Counted from the stretch's first letter, positions 9,333 through 17,680 are shown. The stretch is DNA of 33,625 bases from Nitrosovibrio sp. Nv4 (GCA_945906765.1 CAMDRF010000029.1:1-33625), one strand, 5' to 3'. Made by a program: numbers and translations. Notes: generated from the letters alone by a model not told the origin.

Positions 9333-11459
9333 ATGGCAGTTTCGCCGGTTCGCTTTGAAAAAGATTCCGAAAACGTAGTCACTATCACCTTCGATGCCCC
9401 GGGGGCCCCGGTCAACACCATGACCGCGGAGTGGCAGGCGGCATTCACGGATGCGGTAGAACGCCTCGCTCTCGAAAAGGCGCAGATCAAGGGCGTGATC
9501 CTCGCCTCCGCAAAAAAAACCTTTTTCGCCGGCGCCGAACTCAAGGACGTCCTCAAGTACGGTCCGAACGACGGGCCGCAGGTGTTCCGCTGGATCGAGT
9601 CGGCGAAGAAGCAGATGCGCGCGCTGGAGACGCTTGGCATCCCGGTGGTCGCGGCGCTCGAGGGCACGGCGCTCGGCGGCGGCTGGGAAATCGCGCTGTG
9701 CGCGCATTGCCGCATCGTGCTCGATGACGCGTCGATCCAGCTCGGACTTCCCGAAGTCACACTCGGCCTCCTGCCCGGCGCCGGTGGCGTCACCAAGACC
9801 ACGCGCCTGCTCGGCCTGCAGGCGGCGTTTCCGTATCTCGTCGAAGGCAAGACGCTGCGCCCGCGGGAAGCGGCCAAGTTCGGCCTCGTGCAAGGCGTCG
9901 CGGCCAACCGCGAGGACCTCTTCAGGATGGCGCGCGAGTGGATCGGCGCCAATCCCTCGCCCAAGCAGCCCTGGGACGACGAGAAATACCGCATGCCCGG
10001 CGGCAGTCCTTCCAGCCCGGCGATTTCGCAGATGCTTTCCATCGCGCCGGCGATGCTCATCGAGCGTACGCGCGGCCTGTACCCGGCGCCCAAGGCGATC
10101 ATGGCGGCGATGGTGGAAAGCGCCTACGTGGATTTCGATACCGCGCTGCGCATCGAATCGCGCTACCTGGCCAGGCTTGCCGTGGGATCGGTGGCTAAGA
10201 ACCTGATCTCGCTCTTCTTCAACCGCACCGCGATCAAGTCCGGCGCCTCGCGGCCGAAAGACGTTCCAAAGTGGAAGGCCACCAAGGTCGGCATTCTCGG
10301 CGCCGGCATGATGGGCGGCGGCATCGCCTACGCCAACGCCGTGCGCGGCGTGGCCTGCGTGCTGAAGGATGTGAGCCTCGAAGCGGCGGAAAAAGGCAGG
10401 GGTTACACGCAAAAGGTTTTGTCGCGGAAGAAAAAGCCCGCGGAAAAGGAACTGGCCCTGATAAAACCAACCGCAGACTACAAGGATCTCCAGGGCTGCG
10501 ACCTCATCATCGAAGCGGTGTTCGAGAAGCGCGATCTGAAGGCGCAGGTGACGCAGGAGGCCGAGCCGATGCTCGCCGCGGGCGGTTTCTTCGCCTCCAA
10601 CACCTCCACGCTGCCGATTTCCGGGCTCGCCGCGGCCTCGGCGCATGCGGAAAAATTCATCGGCCTGCATTTCTTCTCGCCGGTGGACCGCATGGAGCTG
10701 GTCGAGATCATCAAGGGCGCGAAGACCTCGGCCGAGACGCTGGCCAAGGCCTACGACTACGTGCTGCAGATCGGCAAGACGCCGATCGTGGTCAACGACT
10801 CGCGCGGCTTCTACACCAGCCGCACCTTCGGTACCTTCGTCCAGGAAGGCTGCGCCATGCTTGCCGAAGGGATTCCCGCCGCGGCGATCGAGAACGCGGC
10901 GCGCCAGGCGGGGATGCCGGTCGGTCCGCTGGAGGTCATCGACCAGACGTCGATGTCGCTCTCGATGCATGTCATGGAGCAGACCATCGCGGATCTGAAG
11001 GCAGAGGACAAACCGCTGCCGCCGGAGCATCCCGGGCAGAAGGTGATCGTGAAAATGGTGAAAGAACTGAATCGTCCCGGCCGCGCGGCCGGCGGCGGCT
11101 TCTACGAGTATCCCAGGGACGGCAAGAAGTTCCTCTGGCCCGACCTGGCGAAGGTCTTCGGCCGCAACGACGTCAAGTGGGACATCGAGGAAATGAAGGA
11201 CCGCATTCTCTACCGCCAGGCGATTGAAACCGCGCGCTGCCTCGAGGAAGGCGTGCTCACCACCGTGCACGACGCCAACATCGGCTCCATCTTCGGCATC
11301 GGCTTTCCGGCCTGGAGCGGCGGCGCGCTGCAGTTCATCAATTCTGTCGGCGTCGCGAAATTCGTCGCGCGCGCGGACCAACTGGCGAAAAAATTCGGCG
11401 AGCGCTTTGCGCCGCCCAGATTGCTGCGGGACAAGGCGGGCTCTGGTAGTATGTTCTGA
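9333..11459 (+). CDS. fused enoyl-CoA hydratase/3-hydroxyacyl-CoA dehydrogenase (FadB/FadJ type)
   Basis: A 708-residue bifunctional beta-oxidation alpha subunit. The N-terminal crotonase domain (about residues 1-290) has FFAGAELKDVL and the oxyanion and glutamate region GTALGGGWEIALCAHCRIV followed by LGLPEVTLGLLPGAGGV. The NAD-binding domain starts with VGILGAGMMGGGIAYANAV near residue 320, and the conserved IGLHFFSPVDRMELVEII carries the catalytic histidine. The C-terminal dehydrogenase domain ends with FPAWSGGALQFINS. It hydrates enoyl-CoA and oxidises the 3-hydroxyacyl-CoA, linking the dehydrogenase and thiolase encoded just upstream. The long antisense frames over this gene are composition artefacts. 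Confidence 0.95.
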   Translation: MAVSPVRFEKDSENVVTITFDAPGAPVNTMTAEWQAAFTDAVERLALEKAQIKGVILASAKKTFFAGAELKDVLKYGPNDGPQVFRWIESAKKQMRALETLGIPVVAALEGTALGGGWEIALCAHCRIVLDDASIQLGLPEVTLGLLPGAGGVTKTTRLLGLQAAFPYLVEGKTLRPREAAKFGLVQGVAANREDLFRMAREWIGANPSPKQPWDDEKYRMPGGSPSSPAISQMLSIAPAMLIERTRGLYPAPKAIMAAMVESAYVDFDTALRIESRYLARLAVGSVAKNLISLFFNRTAIKSGASRPKDVPKWKATKVGILGAGMMGGGIAYANAVRGVACVLKDVSLEAAEKGRGYTQKVLSRKKKPAEKELALIKPTADYKDLQGCDLIIEAVFEKRDLKAQVTQEAEPMLAAGGFFASNTSTLPISGLAAASAHAEKFIGLHFFSPVDRMELVEIIKGAKTSAETLAKAYDYVLQIGKTPIVVNDSRGFYTSRTFGTFVQEGCAMLAEGIPAAAIENAARQAGMPVGPLEVIDQTSMSLSMHVMEQTIADLKAEDKPLPPEHPGQKVIVKMVKELNRPGRAAGGGFYEYPRDGKKFLWPDLAKVFGRNDVKWDIEEMKDRILYRQAIETARCLEEGVLTTVHDANIGSIFGIGFPAWSGGALQFINSVGVAKFVARADQLAKKFGERFAPPRLLRDKAGSGSMF

Positions 11460-11464
11460 CTACC
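11445..11464. promoter_or_regulatory. inverted repeat, candidate operator of the toxin-antitoxin pair
   Basis: A perfect 6-base inverted repeat GGTAGT / ACTACC separated by 8 bases overlaps the stop codon of the beta-oxidation gene and ends 12 bases before the antitoxin start. Ribbon-helix-helix antitoxins usually bind such short dyads in their own promoter, so autoregulation is an inference from position and symmetry. Confidence 0.45.
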
Positions 11465-11476
11465 TGCGGAGTCCGG

Positions 11477-11767
11477 ATGAGCATTGCTGCCACCAGCATC
11501 AAGATTCCCCGTAACCTGAAAACCAAGATCGAGCGCCTGGCCCGGAATACCGGGGAAAGCTCCCATGCGTTCATGCTGCGCGCGCTTGCAGGACAGGTCG
11601 AGGCGGCGGAACGTTACCAGGCGTTCCTGCAGGATGGCGTGCGCGCGGACGAAGCGATGCTGCGCAGCGGATTGGGCTATGCCGCGGCAGACGTGCACGC
11701 CTACCTTGAGGCGAAAGTCGCGGGGCGCCGCGCGCGCAGGCCGAGGCCGGTGCGTTGGCGCGGCTAG
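11477..11767 (+). CDS. CopG/ParD-like ribbon-helix-helix antitoxin
   Basis: A 96-residue protein whose first 50 residues fit a ribbon-helix-helix DNA-binding fold: a short beta strand TSIKIPRNLKTKIERLA followed by a helix-turn-helix-like pair around TGESSHAFMLRALAGQVE. The tail is basic (GRRARRPRPVRWRG). Such proteins neutralise a partner toxin and repress their own promoter. The downstream RelE/ParE-like gene overlaps it by 13 bases, the normal antitoxin-then-toxin order. The pair sits only 17 bases after the beta-oxidation operon on the same strand, so read-through from that operon may contribute to its expression. Confidence 0.8.
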   Translation: MSIAATSIKIPRNLKTKIERLARNTGESSHAFMLRALAGQVEAAERYQAFLQDGVRADEAMLRSGLGYAAADVHAYLEAKVAGRRARRPRPVRWRG

Positions 11768-12048
11768 TCTATTCCGACGAGGCGTTCGGAGACCTCGACC
11801 GGATCATCGAGTTCCTGCTGACCGCGTCGCCGCAGACCGCCGCCGCCGCGCTGAAACAGATTCAAGCGGCGGTATCGATACTTGCGACCCACCCGCATAT
11901 CGGCAGGCGCGTGGACACGCACCGCCGGGAGCTGGTGATCTCGCATGGCGCCACTGGCTTTGTTGCGCTTTACCGACATGATGCGCAACCCGATGTGGTC
12001 CGGATACTGCGCATCCGGCACCAACGTGAAGCCGGCTATCGTGACTGA
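11755..12048 (+). CDS. RelE/ParE superfamily toxin
   Basis: A 97-residue protein with the ParE/RelE layout: an initial strand LVYSDEAFGDLDRIIEFL, a long helical hairpin, and the C-terminal sheet GRRVDTHRRELVISHGATGFVALYRH..VVRILRIRHQRE. The HPHIGRRV and ILRIRHQRE segments are typical of ParE-like members, whose targets include gyrase, whereas RelE members cleave mRNA on the ribosome; which one applies here is not clear. It starts at TTG 11755 inside the antitoxin gene, the only start giving the full first strand. Its end overlaps the start of the methyltransferase gene by 8 bases. Confidence 0.85.
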   Translation: MARLVYSDEAFGDLDRIIEFLLTASPQTAAAALKQIQAAVSILATHPHIGRRVDTHRRELVISHGATGFVALYRHDAQPDVVRILRIRHQREAGYRD

Positions 12049-12880
12049 CCGCGTCTGCCGCATCTGCGGTAACACCGAGGGCAACCAGAGCGTCTTCCCA
12101 AAGGAGATGATGTTCGGCTGGCGCGAGGCGTTCGAGTATCTCGAATGCGCCCGCTGCGGCTGCCTGCAGATCGCCGAGGTTCCGGAAAACCTCGCCAGGT
12201 ATTACCCGAGCGACGGCTACTACTCCTACAAGGCGCCGAAGCAGAAGCGTTATCCGGGCTGGTTGCTCATCGTGGACATCGGCTGCGGCGCGGGCGGCTT
12301 GCTGCTGCTCCTGCAGCGCGAAGGTTTCCGCTCGCTGCTGGGCGCCGATCCGTTCATCCAGGCCGACATCGACTACGGCAACGGCGTGCGGATCCTCAAG
12401 CGCGGCGTGGAAGAACTCGATGGCCAGTTCGATTTTGTCATGCTGCATCACTCGTTCGAGCACGTGCCGGATCCGGCGCGCACGCTGAACGCGCTCCGGC
12501 AACGGCTCGCGCCAGGGGGCACATTGCTGTTGCGCATGCCCGTCGCCGACAGCTACGCGCGCCGGAATTACGGACTTCACTGGCAGGCCTGGGAGGCGCC
12601 CCGCCACCTGCATCTGCATACATCTAGGAGCATGGATCTGCTCGCCGCCGCCGCCGGCCTGGCCGTCGCGCAGATCGTCTTCGATTCCGAGGGGCAAAGG
12701 TTGAGCAGCAGCGAGCTCTACATCCGCGGCGTGCCCTACGTCGAACATGGCAAGTACCGCCCTGGAGGCCGTGCGGATGCGTTCACGCATGCGCAATGGG
12801 ACAACTTCCAGGCGCAGGCCGCGGAACTCAACCGCAAAGGCGAAGGCGATACCGCCTGCTTCTACCTGCGGGCGCGATGA
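12041..12880 (+). CDS. class I SAM-dependent methyltransferase with N-terminal zinc knuckle, internally shortened
   Basis: A 279-residue open frame from GTG 12041. The N-terminus carries a CRIC (6-9) and CARC (36-39) pair expected to bind zinc, followed by YYPSDGYYSYKAPKQK. SAM motif I, DIGCGAGG, is at residues 79-86, with MLHHSFEHVPDPARTL and LAPGGTLLLRMPVAD later, as in methyltransferases acting on sugars or glycans. In related proteins roughly a hundred residues separate YPGWLL from the DIGCG motif; here they are joined directly near base 12270. The frame is preserved, but a helical segment expected between the two domains is missing, so activity is doubtful. Confidence 0.7.
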   Translation: MTDRVCRICGNTEGNQSVFPKEMMFGWREAFEYLECARCGCLQIAEVPENLARYYPSDGYYSYKAPKQKRYPGWLLIVDIGCGAGGLLLLLQREGFRSLLGADPFIQADIDYGNGVRILKRGVEELDGQFDFVMLHHSFEHVPDPARTLNALRQRLAPGGTLLLRMPVADSYARRNYGLHWQAWEAPRHLHLHTSRSMDLLAAAAGLAVAQIVFDSEGQRLSSSELYIRGVPYVEHGKYRPGGRADAFTHAQWDNFQAQAAELNRKGEGDTACFYLRAR

Positions 12881-12901
12881 GCCTGTGAGAAGATAAGCCG
12901 G

Positions 12902-13846
12902 ATGTCCCTGCCCCCGATATTGCGGCGCCTGCGCATCCCGGTGATCTGCGCACCGATGTTCATCGCGGGCAATCCGAAGCTGGTGATCGAGCAATGCAAG
13001 GCCGGCGTCGTCGGCTCCTTTCCTGCGCTCAATGCGCGGCCGCAAGAGGCGCTCGATCAATGGTTGACCGAAATCGAGACCGCGCTCGCGGGCCAGTCCG
13101 GGGCCGCCCCCTTCGCGGTGAATCAGATCGTGCACAAGTCGAACGACCGCCTCGAGCACGACGTCGAGGTCTGCATCAAACACAAGGTGCCGATCACCAT
13201 CACCAGCCTCAGGGCGCCGGACGACGTAGTCGCGAAGATCCAAGCCTACGGCGGCATCGTGCTGCACGACGTGATCAGCGTGCGCCACGCGCACAAGGCG
13301 CTCGAGGCCGGCGTCGACGGCCTGATCCTCGTATGCGCGGGCGCGGGCGGACACGCCGGCACGCTGTCGCCCTTCGCGCTGATCGGCGAGGTGCGGCGCT
13401 TCTTCGACGGCCCGCTCATCCTCTCGGGCGCCATATCCAGCGGCGATGCGGTGCTCGCGGCGCAGGCCGCCGGGGCCGACCTCGCGTACATCGGCACGCG
13501 TTTTCTCGCCACGCCCGAGGCAAGCGTGCCCGAGCGCTACAAGGAAGAAATCCTGCGCGCCGCCGCCGCCGACATCGTCTACACCGATCTTTTCTCCGGC
13601 GTGCACGGCAATTACCTGAAGCACAGCGTGGTCGCCGCGGGCTTCGATCCGCTCAACCTGCCGAAATCCGATCCCGCCAGGATGAATTTCGGCGCCGCCG
13701 GCGGCGCGGAAAAGAAAGTCTGGCGCGACATCTGGAGCGCGGGGCAGGGCGTGGGCCAGATCGACGCCATCGCGCCGGTCGCGCAGGTGGTGGCAAAACT
13801 CGAGGCCGAGTACACCGCCGCCCGCCGCCGCCTGCAGATCAACTGA
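12902..13846 (+). CDS. nitronate monooxygenase family flavoprotein
   Basis: A 314-residue FMN TIM-barrel protein of the nitronate monooxygenase/2-nitropropane dioxygenase family. It begins LRIPVICAPMFIAGNPKLV, has the loop VCAGAGGHAGT where the active-site histidine of the family sits, and carries phosphate-binding GAISSGDAVLAAQAAGADLAYIGTRFLAT. These enzymes oxidise propionate-3-nitronate and other nitronates, a detoxification role; many paralogues near acyl-CoA genes are of unknown substrate. Its stop codon is joined as TGATG to the enoyl-CoA hydratase, so the two are translated together. Confidence 0.92.
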   Translation: MSLPPILRRLRIPVICAPMFIAGNPKLVIEQCKAGVVGSFPALNARPQEALDQWLTEIETALAGQSGAAPFAVNQIVHKSNDRLEHDVEVCIKHKVPITITSLRAPDDVVAKIQAYGGIVLHDVISVRHAHKALEAGVDGLILVCAGAGGHAGTLSPFALIGEVRRFFDGPLILSGAISSGDAVLAAQAAGADLAYIGTRFLATPEASVPERYKEEILRAAAADIVYTDLFSGVHGNYLKHSVVAAGFDPLNLPKSDPARMNFGAAGGAEKKVWRDIWSAGQGVGQIDAIAPVAQVVAKLEAEYTAARRRLQIN

Positions 13847-14628
13847 TGAATGTGTTGGAGACAGAAACGCGCGGTTCTGCCGCATGGCTGTGGCTCAACC
13901 GGCCGGAGCTGCGCAATGCGCTCAACGGTGAATTGCAGGATTCTTTGCTCGAGGCACTTAAAAAAATAGAAAGAGAAAAAGACATCCGGGTTGTTGTACT
14001 CGCCGGCCGCGGCCAGGCGTTCTGTGCCGGCGGCGACCTGTCGCGCATGGCGCAGGCGGCGAAGCTGACGCAGGCGAGGGCCAAGGCCGAAGCGGGCCGC
14101 TTCGCGAAACTGCTCTACCGCATGCACACTTTTCCAAAGCCGCTCATCGCGCGCGTGCACGGCGCTGCCTTCGCCGGCGGCATGGGCCTGGTTGCCGCCT
14201 GCGACCTGGTGGTCGCGGCCGAGGAGGCCGAGTTCTGCCTGCCCGAGGTGCGGATCGGCCTGGTGCCCGCGATGATCGGCCCTTACATCGTGCGCGCGAT
14301 CGGCGAACAGCAGGCGCGCCGCTACGTGCTTACCGGCGAGCGTCTTGCGGCGCGGGAAGCGCATCGCCTCGGCTTCGCGCACGAGTGCGTGCCGGCGTCC
14401 GAACTCGATGCCTGCGTGGAGAAGCTCGTCAAGCAGCTCGCGCAGTGCCCTCCCGAGGCGCTCGCGCGCTCGAAGAATCTGCTGCGCAAGGTCGCCAAGG
14501 CGCCGATCTCACCGCGGCTTGGCCTGGAAACGGCGCGCATTCTTGCCGAGACGCGCGCCGGCGAAGAAGCGCGCGAAGGCATCCGCTCGTTTCTCGAGAA
14601 GCGCCGGCCGAAATGGAGTTCGCAGTAA
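13846..14628 (+). CDS. enoyl-CoA hydratase/isomerase family protein
   Basis: A 260-residue crotonase. The oxyanion-hole segments are AFCAGGDLSRMAQA and VHGAAFAGGMGLVAACDLV, and the usual catalytic-region sequence FCLPEVRIGLVPAMIG follows. The C-terminal ARRYVLTGERLAAREAHRLG is typical of methylglutaconyl-CoA hydratase-like members. It hydrates a 2-enoyl-CoA ester; leucine or branched-chain catabolism is possible but no carboxylase genes are nearby. The start overlaps the nitronate monooxygenase stop and the stop overlaps the next start, so it is the middle gene of a coupled trio. Confidence 0.92.
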   Translation: MNVLETETRGSAAWLWLNRPELRNALNGELQDSLLEALKKIEREKDIRVVVLAGRGQAFCAGGDLSRMAQAAKLTQARAKAEAGRFAKLLYRMHTFPKPLIARVHGAAFAGGMGLVAACDLVVAAEEAEFCLPEVRIGLVPAMIGPYIVRAIGEQQARRYVLTGERLAAREAHRLGFAHECVPASELDACVEKLVKQLAQCPPEALARSKNLLRKVAKAPISPRLGLETARILAETRAGEEAREGIRSFLEKRRPKWSSQ

Positions 14629-15053
14629 TGCAGCGCATGGCCGGGCTTTTGCTCGCCGCCGCGCTGTTGGTCGCCGGCATTCACGCCGCGGCGCGTGCGG
14701 ATGCGATCGCCTCGGCGCTGGCCTCGGTGCGCCAGGCATTGGCGCTCGAGCCCTTCAATCCGCACTTCGTTGAACAGGCCGCGCGGCTGCAGGAACTGCG
14801 TGTGCTCGGCCTCCAGTCGCGGGACCCCGCGCTGCGCGACGGTCTGCGGCAGTCGCTCGCGAGGTACCGCGAAGCGGCGGCAATGCGCCCGGGCTCGCCC
14901 TACGTCTGGGCGGGCATTGCGATGCTCAAGGCGCGGCTAAACGACATGGATTTCGAGTTCTACGGCGCGCTCGAACGCGCTGCCAGGCTCGGCCCCTGGG
15001 AGCCGCAGGTACAGATCGCCCTGATCGACCTTGGCCTCGCGACCTGGCGGTAG
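14628..15053 (+). CDS. truncated TPR-like exported protein (polysaccharide-biosynthesis accessory type)
   Basis: A 141-residue protein with a hydrophobic signal or anchor (GLLLAAALLVAGIHAAARA) followed by helical repeats, LALEPFNPHFVEQAARL and AMRPGSPYVWAGIAMLKARL, like tetratricopeptide proteins found with exopolysaccharide genes (VpsP type, low certainty). A TAG stop comes after GLATWR, yet the same frame continues to about 15100 with protein-like sequence (ARPGKNLVLGALERGLL) that fits the fold. At that point it meets the stub of fumarylacetoacetase on the other strand. The gene therefore seems to carry both a nonsense codon and a 3' truncation. Confidence 0.5.
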   Translation: MQRMAGLLLAAALLVAGIHAAARADAIASALASVRQALALEPFNPHFVEQAARLQELRVLGLQSRDPALRDGLRQSLARYREAAAMRPGSPYVWAGIAMLKARLNDMDFEFYGALERAARLGPWEPQVQIALIDLGLATWR

Positions 15054-15099
15054 CTCGCCAGGCCCGGCAAGAATTTGGTGCTCGGCGCACTGGAACGGG

Positions 15100-15413
15100 G
15101 TCTGCTGCACCAGGTGCTTCGAGAATTTCTTCCGGTGCTGCGGATCCGACAGCACATCCGAGAGTAGCTTTCGGATCGCCTTCCATGCAGGGCGCCCGGT
15201 CGCGGCGAGGACATTGAGCGTCGGCCCGGTGTTCAGTCCCACCGCGGCGAGGTCGAGGATCTGGTCGCCGATCGCCACGCCGCCGCGAGGGCGCTCCTTG
15301 CCGCCCTTTTTCCGGAAGATTCCGAACGGCAGATTCTGGATCGGAAAGTCGCACGCCGGGTCGTTGGCGCTCTCGACCCAGCTCCTCAGCTTCGGGTCAT
15401 GAGTTTCATTCAT
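15100..15413 (-). pseudogene. fumarylacetoacetase, N-terminal stub
   Basis: From ATG 15413 the minus strand encodes the N-terminal SH3-like domain of fumarylacetoacetate hydrolase: LRSWVESANDPACDFPIQN, FGIFRKKG, VAIGDQILDLAAVG and a DPQHRKKFSKHLV segment. After about 105 codons the similarity ends and the frame runs antisense through the TPR-like gene. The metal-binding catalytic C-terminal domain, normally about 300 residues more, is missing. The start overlaps the stop of homogentisate dioxygenase (ATGA), the normal order for these genes, so this is the original fumarylacetoacetase copy that has been cut. It should be inactive in hydrolysing fumarylacetoacetate. Confidence 0.85.
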
Positions 15414-16699
15414 TTGAATTTTTTCTTGAAACCGTCCCACACCGTCTCGTAGTTGCGCTGCAGCTGCGGCGCGCCGAGGGCGAACTTTGTCGGGCGGAAG
15501 AGGTACTTCGATTCCCACATGAAGGCGAGCGTGTTCTCGATCTTGTGCGGCTTCAATTCGGCGCTGCTCGCCTTGTCGAAGGTCGCGACGTCCGGTCCGT
15601 GGGCCTGCAGGCAGTTGTGGATCGAGATGCCGCCGGGCAGGAATCCCTCGGCCTTGGCGTCGTACACGCCGTGCACCAGCCCCATCAGCTCGCTCATCAC
15701 ATTGCGGTGGAACCAGGGCGGGCGGAAAGTGTGTTCGGCCACCATCCAGCGCGGCGGGAAAATCACGAAATCGCAGTTCGCCACGCCCGGCTGGCCCGAG
15801 GGCGAGGTGAGTACCGTGAAGATCGACGGATCCGGATGGTCGAAGCTCACGGTGTTGATCGCCATGAAGCGCGCCAGGTCGTATTTGTAGGGCACGTAGT
15901 TGCCGTGCCAGGCGACCACGTCCAGCGGCGAATGGCGGTATTCCGCGGTCCACAAGTTGCCGAGGAACTTGCAAACCACCTCGCATTTCCCGCTCTTGTC
16001 CTCGAACGCGGCGACTGGCGCGAGGAAGTCGCGCTTTTGCGCCAGGCCCTGCGAGCCGATCGGCCCCAACTCGGGCAGGCGGAAGGGCGCGCCGTAGTTC
16101 TCGCAGACGTAGCCGCGCGAAGGTCTTTGCACGCCGACCTTGAATTTCATGCCGCGCGGCAAGACCACAATCTCGCCGGGACTCACCTCCAGTTTTCCGA
16201 ACTCGGAAAAGATGGCAAGCGCCCCCAGTTGCGGGACGAGCATCATCTCGCCATCGGCAGTGTGGAAATACCGGTCGGTCATCGAGCGGTTGGCGCGATA
16301 GACATGCACGCCCATGCCGGTATGCGACTCCGGATCGCCCGAGCCCGCGATGGTCACCAGGCCATCGATGAAGTCTGTCGGCTTCGTGGGAATGGGCAGC
16401 GGATCCCAGCGCAGCCGGTTGGGCGGTGTTTTCACCTCGTTGAACGGGCCGGTGCGCAGCAGCGCCGCGGTCCTGGCGCCCATCGCCTTGCAGGGCGCGT
16501 GCATCGCCGAGGGCCGCAGCTTGTACAGCCACGCGCTCAGGTTCTCGGCGCGTGGCGCGGTGAACGCGCTGCCCGAGACGACTTCCGCATACAGCCCGCG
16601 CGGCGCGTGCTGCGGCGAGTTCTGTCCCACCGGCAACGCGCCCTTCACCGCCTCGCTCATAAAGGTATTGCCGAATCCCGCCTGGTATTTGAGTTTCAT
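15410..16699 (-). CDS. hmgA: homogentisate 1,2-dioxygenase
   Basis: A full-length 429-residue homogentisate dioxygenase, which opens the ring of homogentisate to maleylacetoacetate in phenylalanine/tyrosine catabolism. The N-terminus [13 protein letters not shown] is diagnostic. The Fe(II) ligands are H331, E337 and H367, with the same spacing (6 and 36 residues) as H335, E341 and H371 of the human enzyme, in [14 protein letters not shown] and [14 protein letters not shown] lies 7 bases upstream of the ATG. The fumarylacetoacetase stub is directly downstream. A palindromic islet repeat lies 8 bases upstream of the start, so the native upstream promoter may have been displaced by the accessory islet. 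Confidence 0.96.
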   Translation of the reverse strand: MKLKYQAGFGNTFMSEAVKGALPVGQNSPQHAPRGLYAEVVSGSAFTAPRAENLSAWLYKLRPSAMHAPCKAMGARTAALLRTGPFNEVKTPPNRLRWDPLPIPTKPTDFIDGLVTIAGSGDPESHTGMGVHVYRANRSMTDRYFHTADGEMMLVPQLGALAIFSEFGKLEVSPGEIVVLPRGMKFKVGVQRPSRGYVCENYGAPFRLPELGPIGSQGLAQKRDFLAPVAAFEDKSGKCEVVCKFLGNLWTAEYRHSPLDVVAWHGNYVPYKYDLARFMAINTVSFDHPDPSIFTVLTSPSGQPGVANCDFVIFPPRWMVAEHTFRPPWFHRNVMSELMGLVHGVYDAKAEGFLPGGISIHNCLQAHGPDVATFDKASSAELKPHKIENTLAFMWESKYLFRPTKFALGAPQLQRNYETVWDGFKKKFK

Positions 16700-16706
16700 G
16701 GTCCTC

Positions 16707-16727
16707 GAAAATCGGGGTCTGGCCCGA
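16707..16727. repeat. degenerate copy of the islet boundary palindrome, left end
   Basis: The sequence GAAAATCGGGGTC followed by TGGCCCGA is a diverged copy of the repeat at 17681 and 22752; the arm GACCCCGATTT (minus strand) is conserved while the other arm is decayed. It lies 8 bases upstream of homogentisate dioxygenase and marks the start of the accessory islet. A small CTTAC/GTAAG hairpin follows at 16734-16749. Confidence 0.6.
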
Positions 16728-16772
16728 ATGGCACTTACTTAAGGGTAAGCGGCTGAAGTGATGTAGAAAACA

Positions 16773-16836
16773 GCTGGCTCGATTCGAGTGATACGGTGGA
16801 GTTTGCAGACAACCATCGATCACCCGAGGAGCCAGC
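16773..16836 (+). promoter_or_regulatory. long stem-loop covering the ribosome-binding site of the nucleotidyltransferase gene
   Basis: GCTGGCTC at 16773-16780 pairs perfectly with GAGCCAGC at 16829-16836, and an inner GTGAT (16788-16792) pairs with ATCAC (16819-16823). The Shine-Dalgarno GAGGAG at 16826-16831 lies inside the 3' arm, 9 bases before ATG 16841. If transcription starts upstream, the structure would hide the ribosome-binding site; alternatively this dyad is the end of a mobile element. Confidence 0.4.
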
Positions 16837-16840
16837 CAAG

Positions 16841-17680
16841 ATGCATCGTAACCCCAGCGCACAGGCGCTGTACGGGGATATCGAGAACTTCGCCCGCGCC
16901 CAAGGCACGGCCTTGCCGGGGACGCCCGGGAGCGTGCTCGAACGCCGCAATGCCGGCGGGTACAAGTTCTATGCCCATCAGTATTACGAGGCCACGGGAA
17001 GGAAGGTCGAGAAGTACATCGCCAGCCTCGTCGGCTCGCACGCCTACGGAGCGCTGCTGAATCAACTCGGCGTTCGTGCCGCCCAATACGCCACCAAAGA
17101 CGTGGATATCGCGCGCAATGCGCAGCTCGCGTTCGAGGCGGCTCCGCAGTTGAGTTTTCTCGAGATGCTGAAGACCTTAGGCATTGCGTTTTTCGAGGTA
17201 CCGAATCTGAACAAGCGCAAACCCGGCACCTCCTTCAAGGAGGCGGGCAGTTCGTTCTTCCAGGTCGATCTCCTCGTGCCATCGGCGACCGACGCGATCG
17301 TAACAGCCCGCGTCCCCGAGCTGAAAGCCCATGCGACGGCACTGCCGTATCTGAGATATCTCCTTGGGGATACGCAAGAAATCACCATACTCGCGCGCGA
17401 AGGATGCTGCATGGTGCGCGTACCCACGCCCGAGCGCTTCGCGCTGCATAAGCTCATCGTCTCGCAGTTGAGAAAAAGCGGAGGCAAGACGATCAAGGAC
17501 GTGGACCAGGCGTGCGTATTGTTCGCAGTCCTCGCAGACCGGCATCCAGGCGCGCTTGCGGATGCCGCAAAGGCAGTGCCGCTATCCGGGCGCAAGTACG
17601 TGGCCAAGGCGGCCGTCCTGGCCAGACAGAACCTCGCCTCCCACCCCTGTGCGATTGAAGCCCTCGATGCCATCCTGTGA
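16841..17680 (+). CDS. GSU2403-type nucleotidyltransferase-fold protein
   Basis: A 279-residue protein with a minimal nucleotidyltransferase active site: GS at 65-66 in ASLVGSHAYGALLNQLG, then D87 and D89 in TKDVDIA, the G-S-x(n)-D-x-D pattern of the pol-beta superfamily. A later FFQVDLLVPS gives a third acidic strand. Further C-terminal segments (VRVPTPERFALHKLIVSQLRK) match the GSU2403 family, whose role is not established; related proteins occur in defence and toxin-antitoxin contexts. The ATG at 16841 was preferred to an upstream GTG because of the GAGGAG site. The stop codon is followed immediately by the palindromic boundary repeat, so the gene appears as a single mobile module. Confidence 0.8.
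   Translation: MHRNPSAQALYGDIENFARAQGTALPGTPGSVLERRNAGGYKFYAHQYYEATGRKVEKYIASLVGSHAYGALLNQLGVRAAQYATKDVDIARNAQLAFEAAPQLSFLEMLKTLGIAFFEVPNLNKRKPGTSFKEAGSSFFQVDLLVPSATDAIVTARVPELKAHATALPYLRYLLGDTQEITILAREGCCMVRVPTPERFALHKLIVSQLRKSGGKTIKDVDQACVLFAVLADRHPGALADAAKAVPLSGRKYVAKAAVLARQNLASHPCAIEALDAIL

Noticed and set aside
8189..10102. Very long minus-strand open frame opposite the thiolase and hydratase genes (637 codons)
   Set aside because: It is antisense to genes with full catalytic motifs, has no family features and is rich in Arg/Ala/His as expected from GC-rich antisense.
9168..11381. 737-codon minus-strand frame opposite the hydratase/dehydrogenase
   Set aside because: Antisense shadow of an intact gene with typical high-GC frame openness and no recognisable domain.
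11804..13885. 693-codon minus-strand frame across the toxin, methyltransferase and nitronate monooxygenase genes
   Set aside because: It spans several real plus-strand genes without domain signals.
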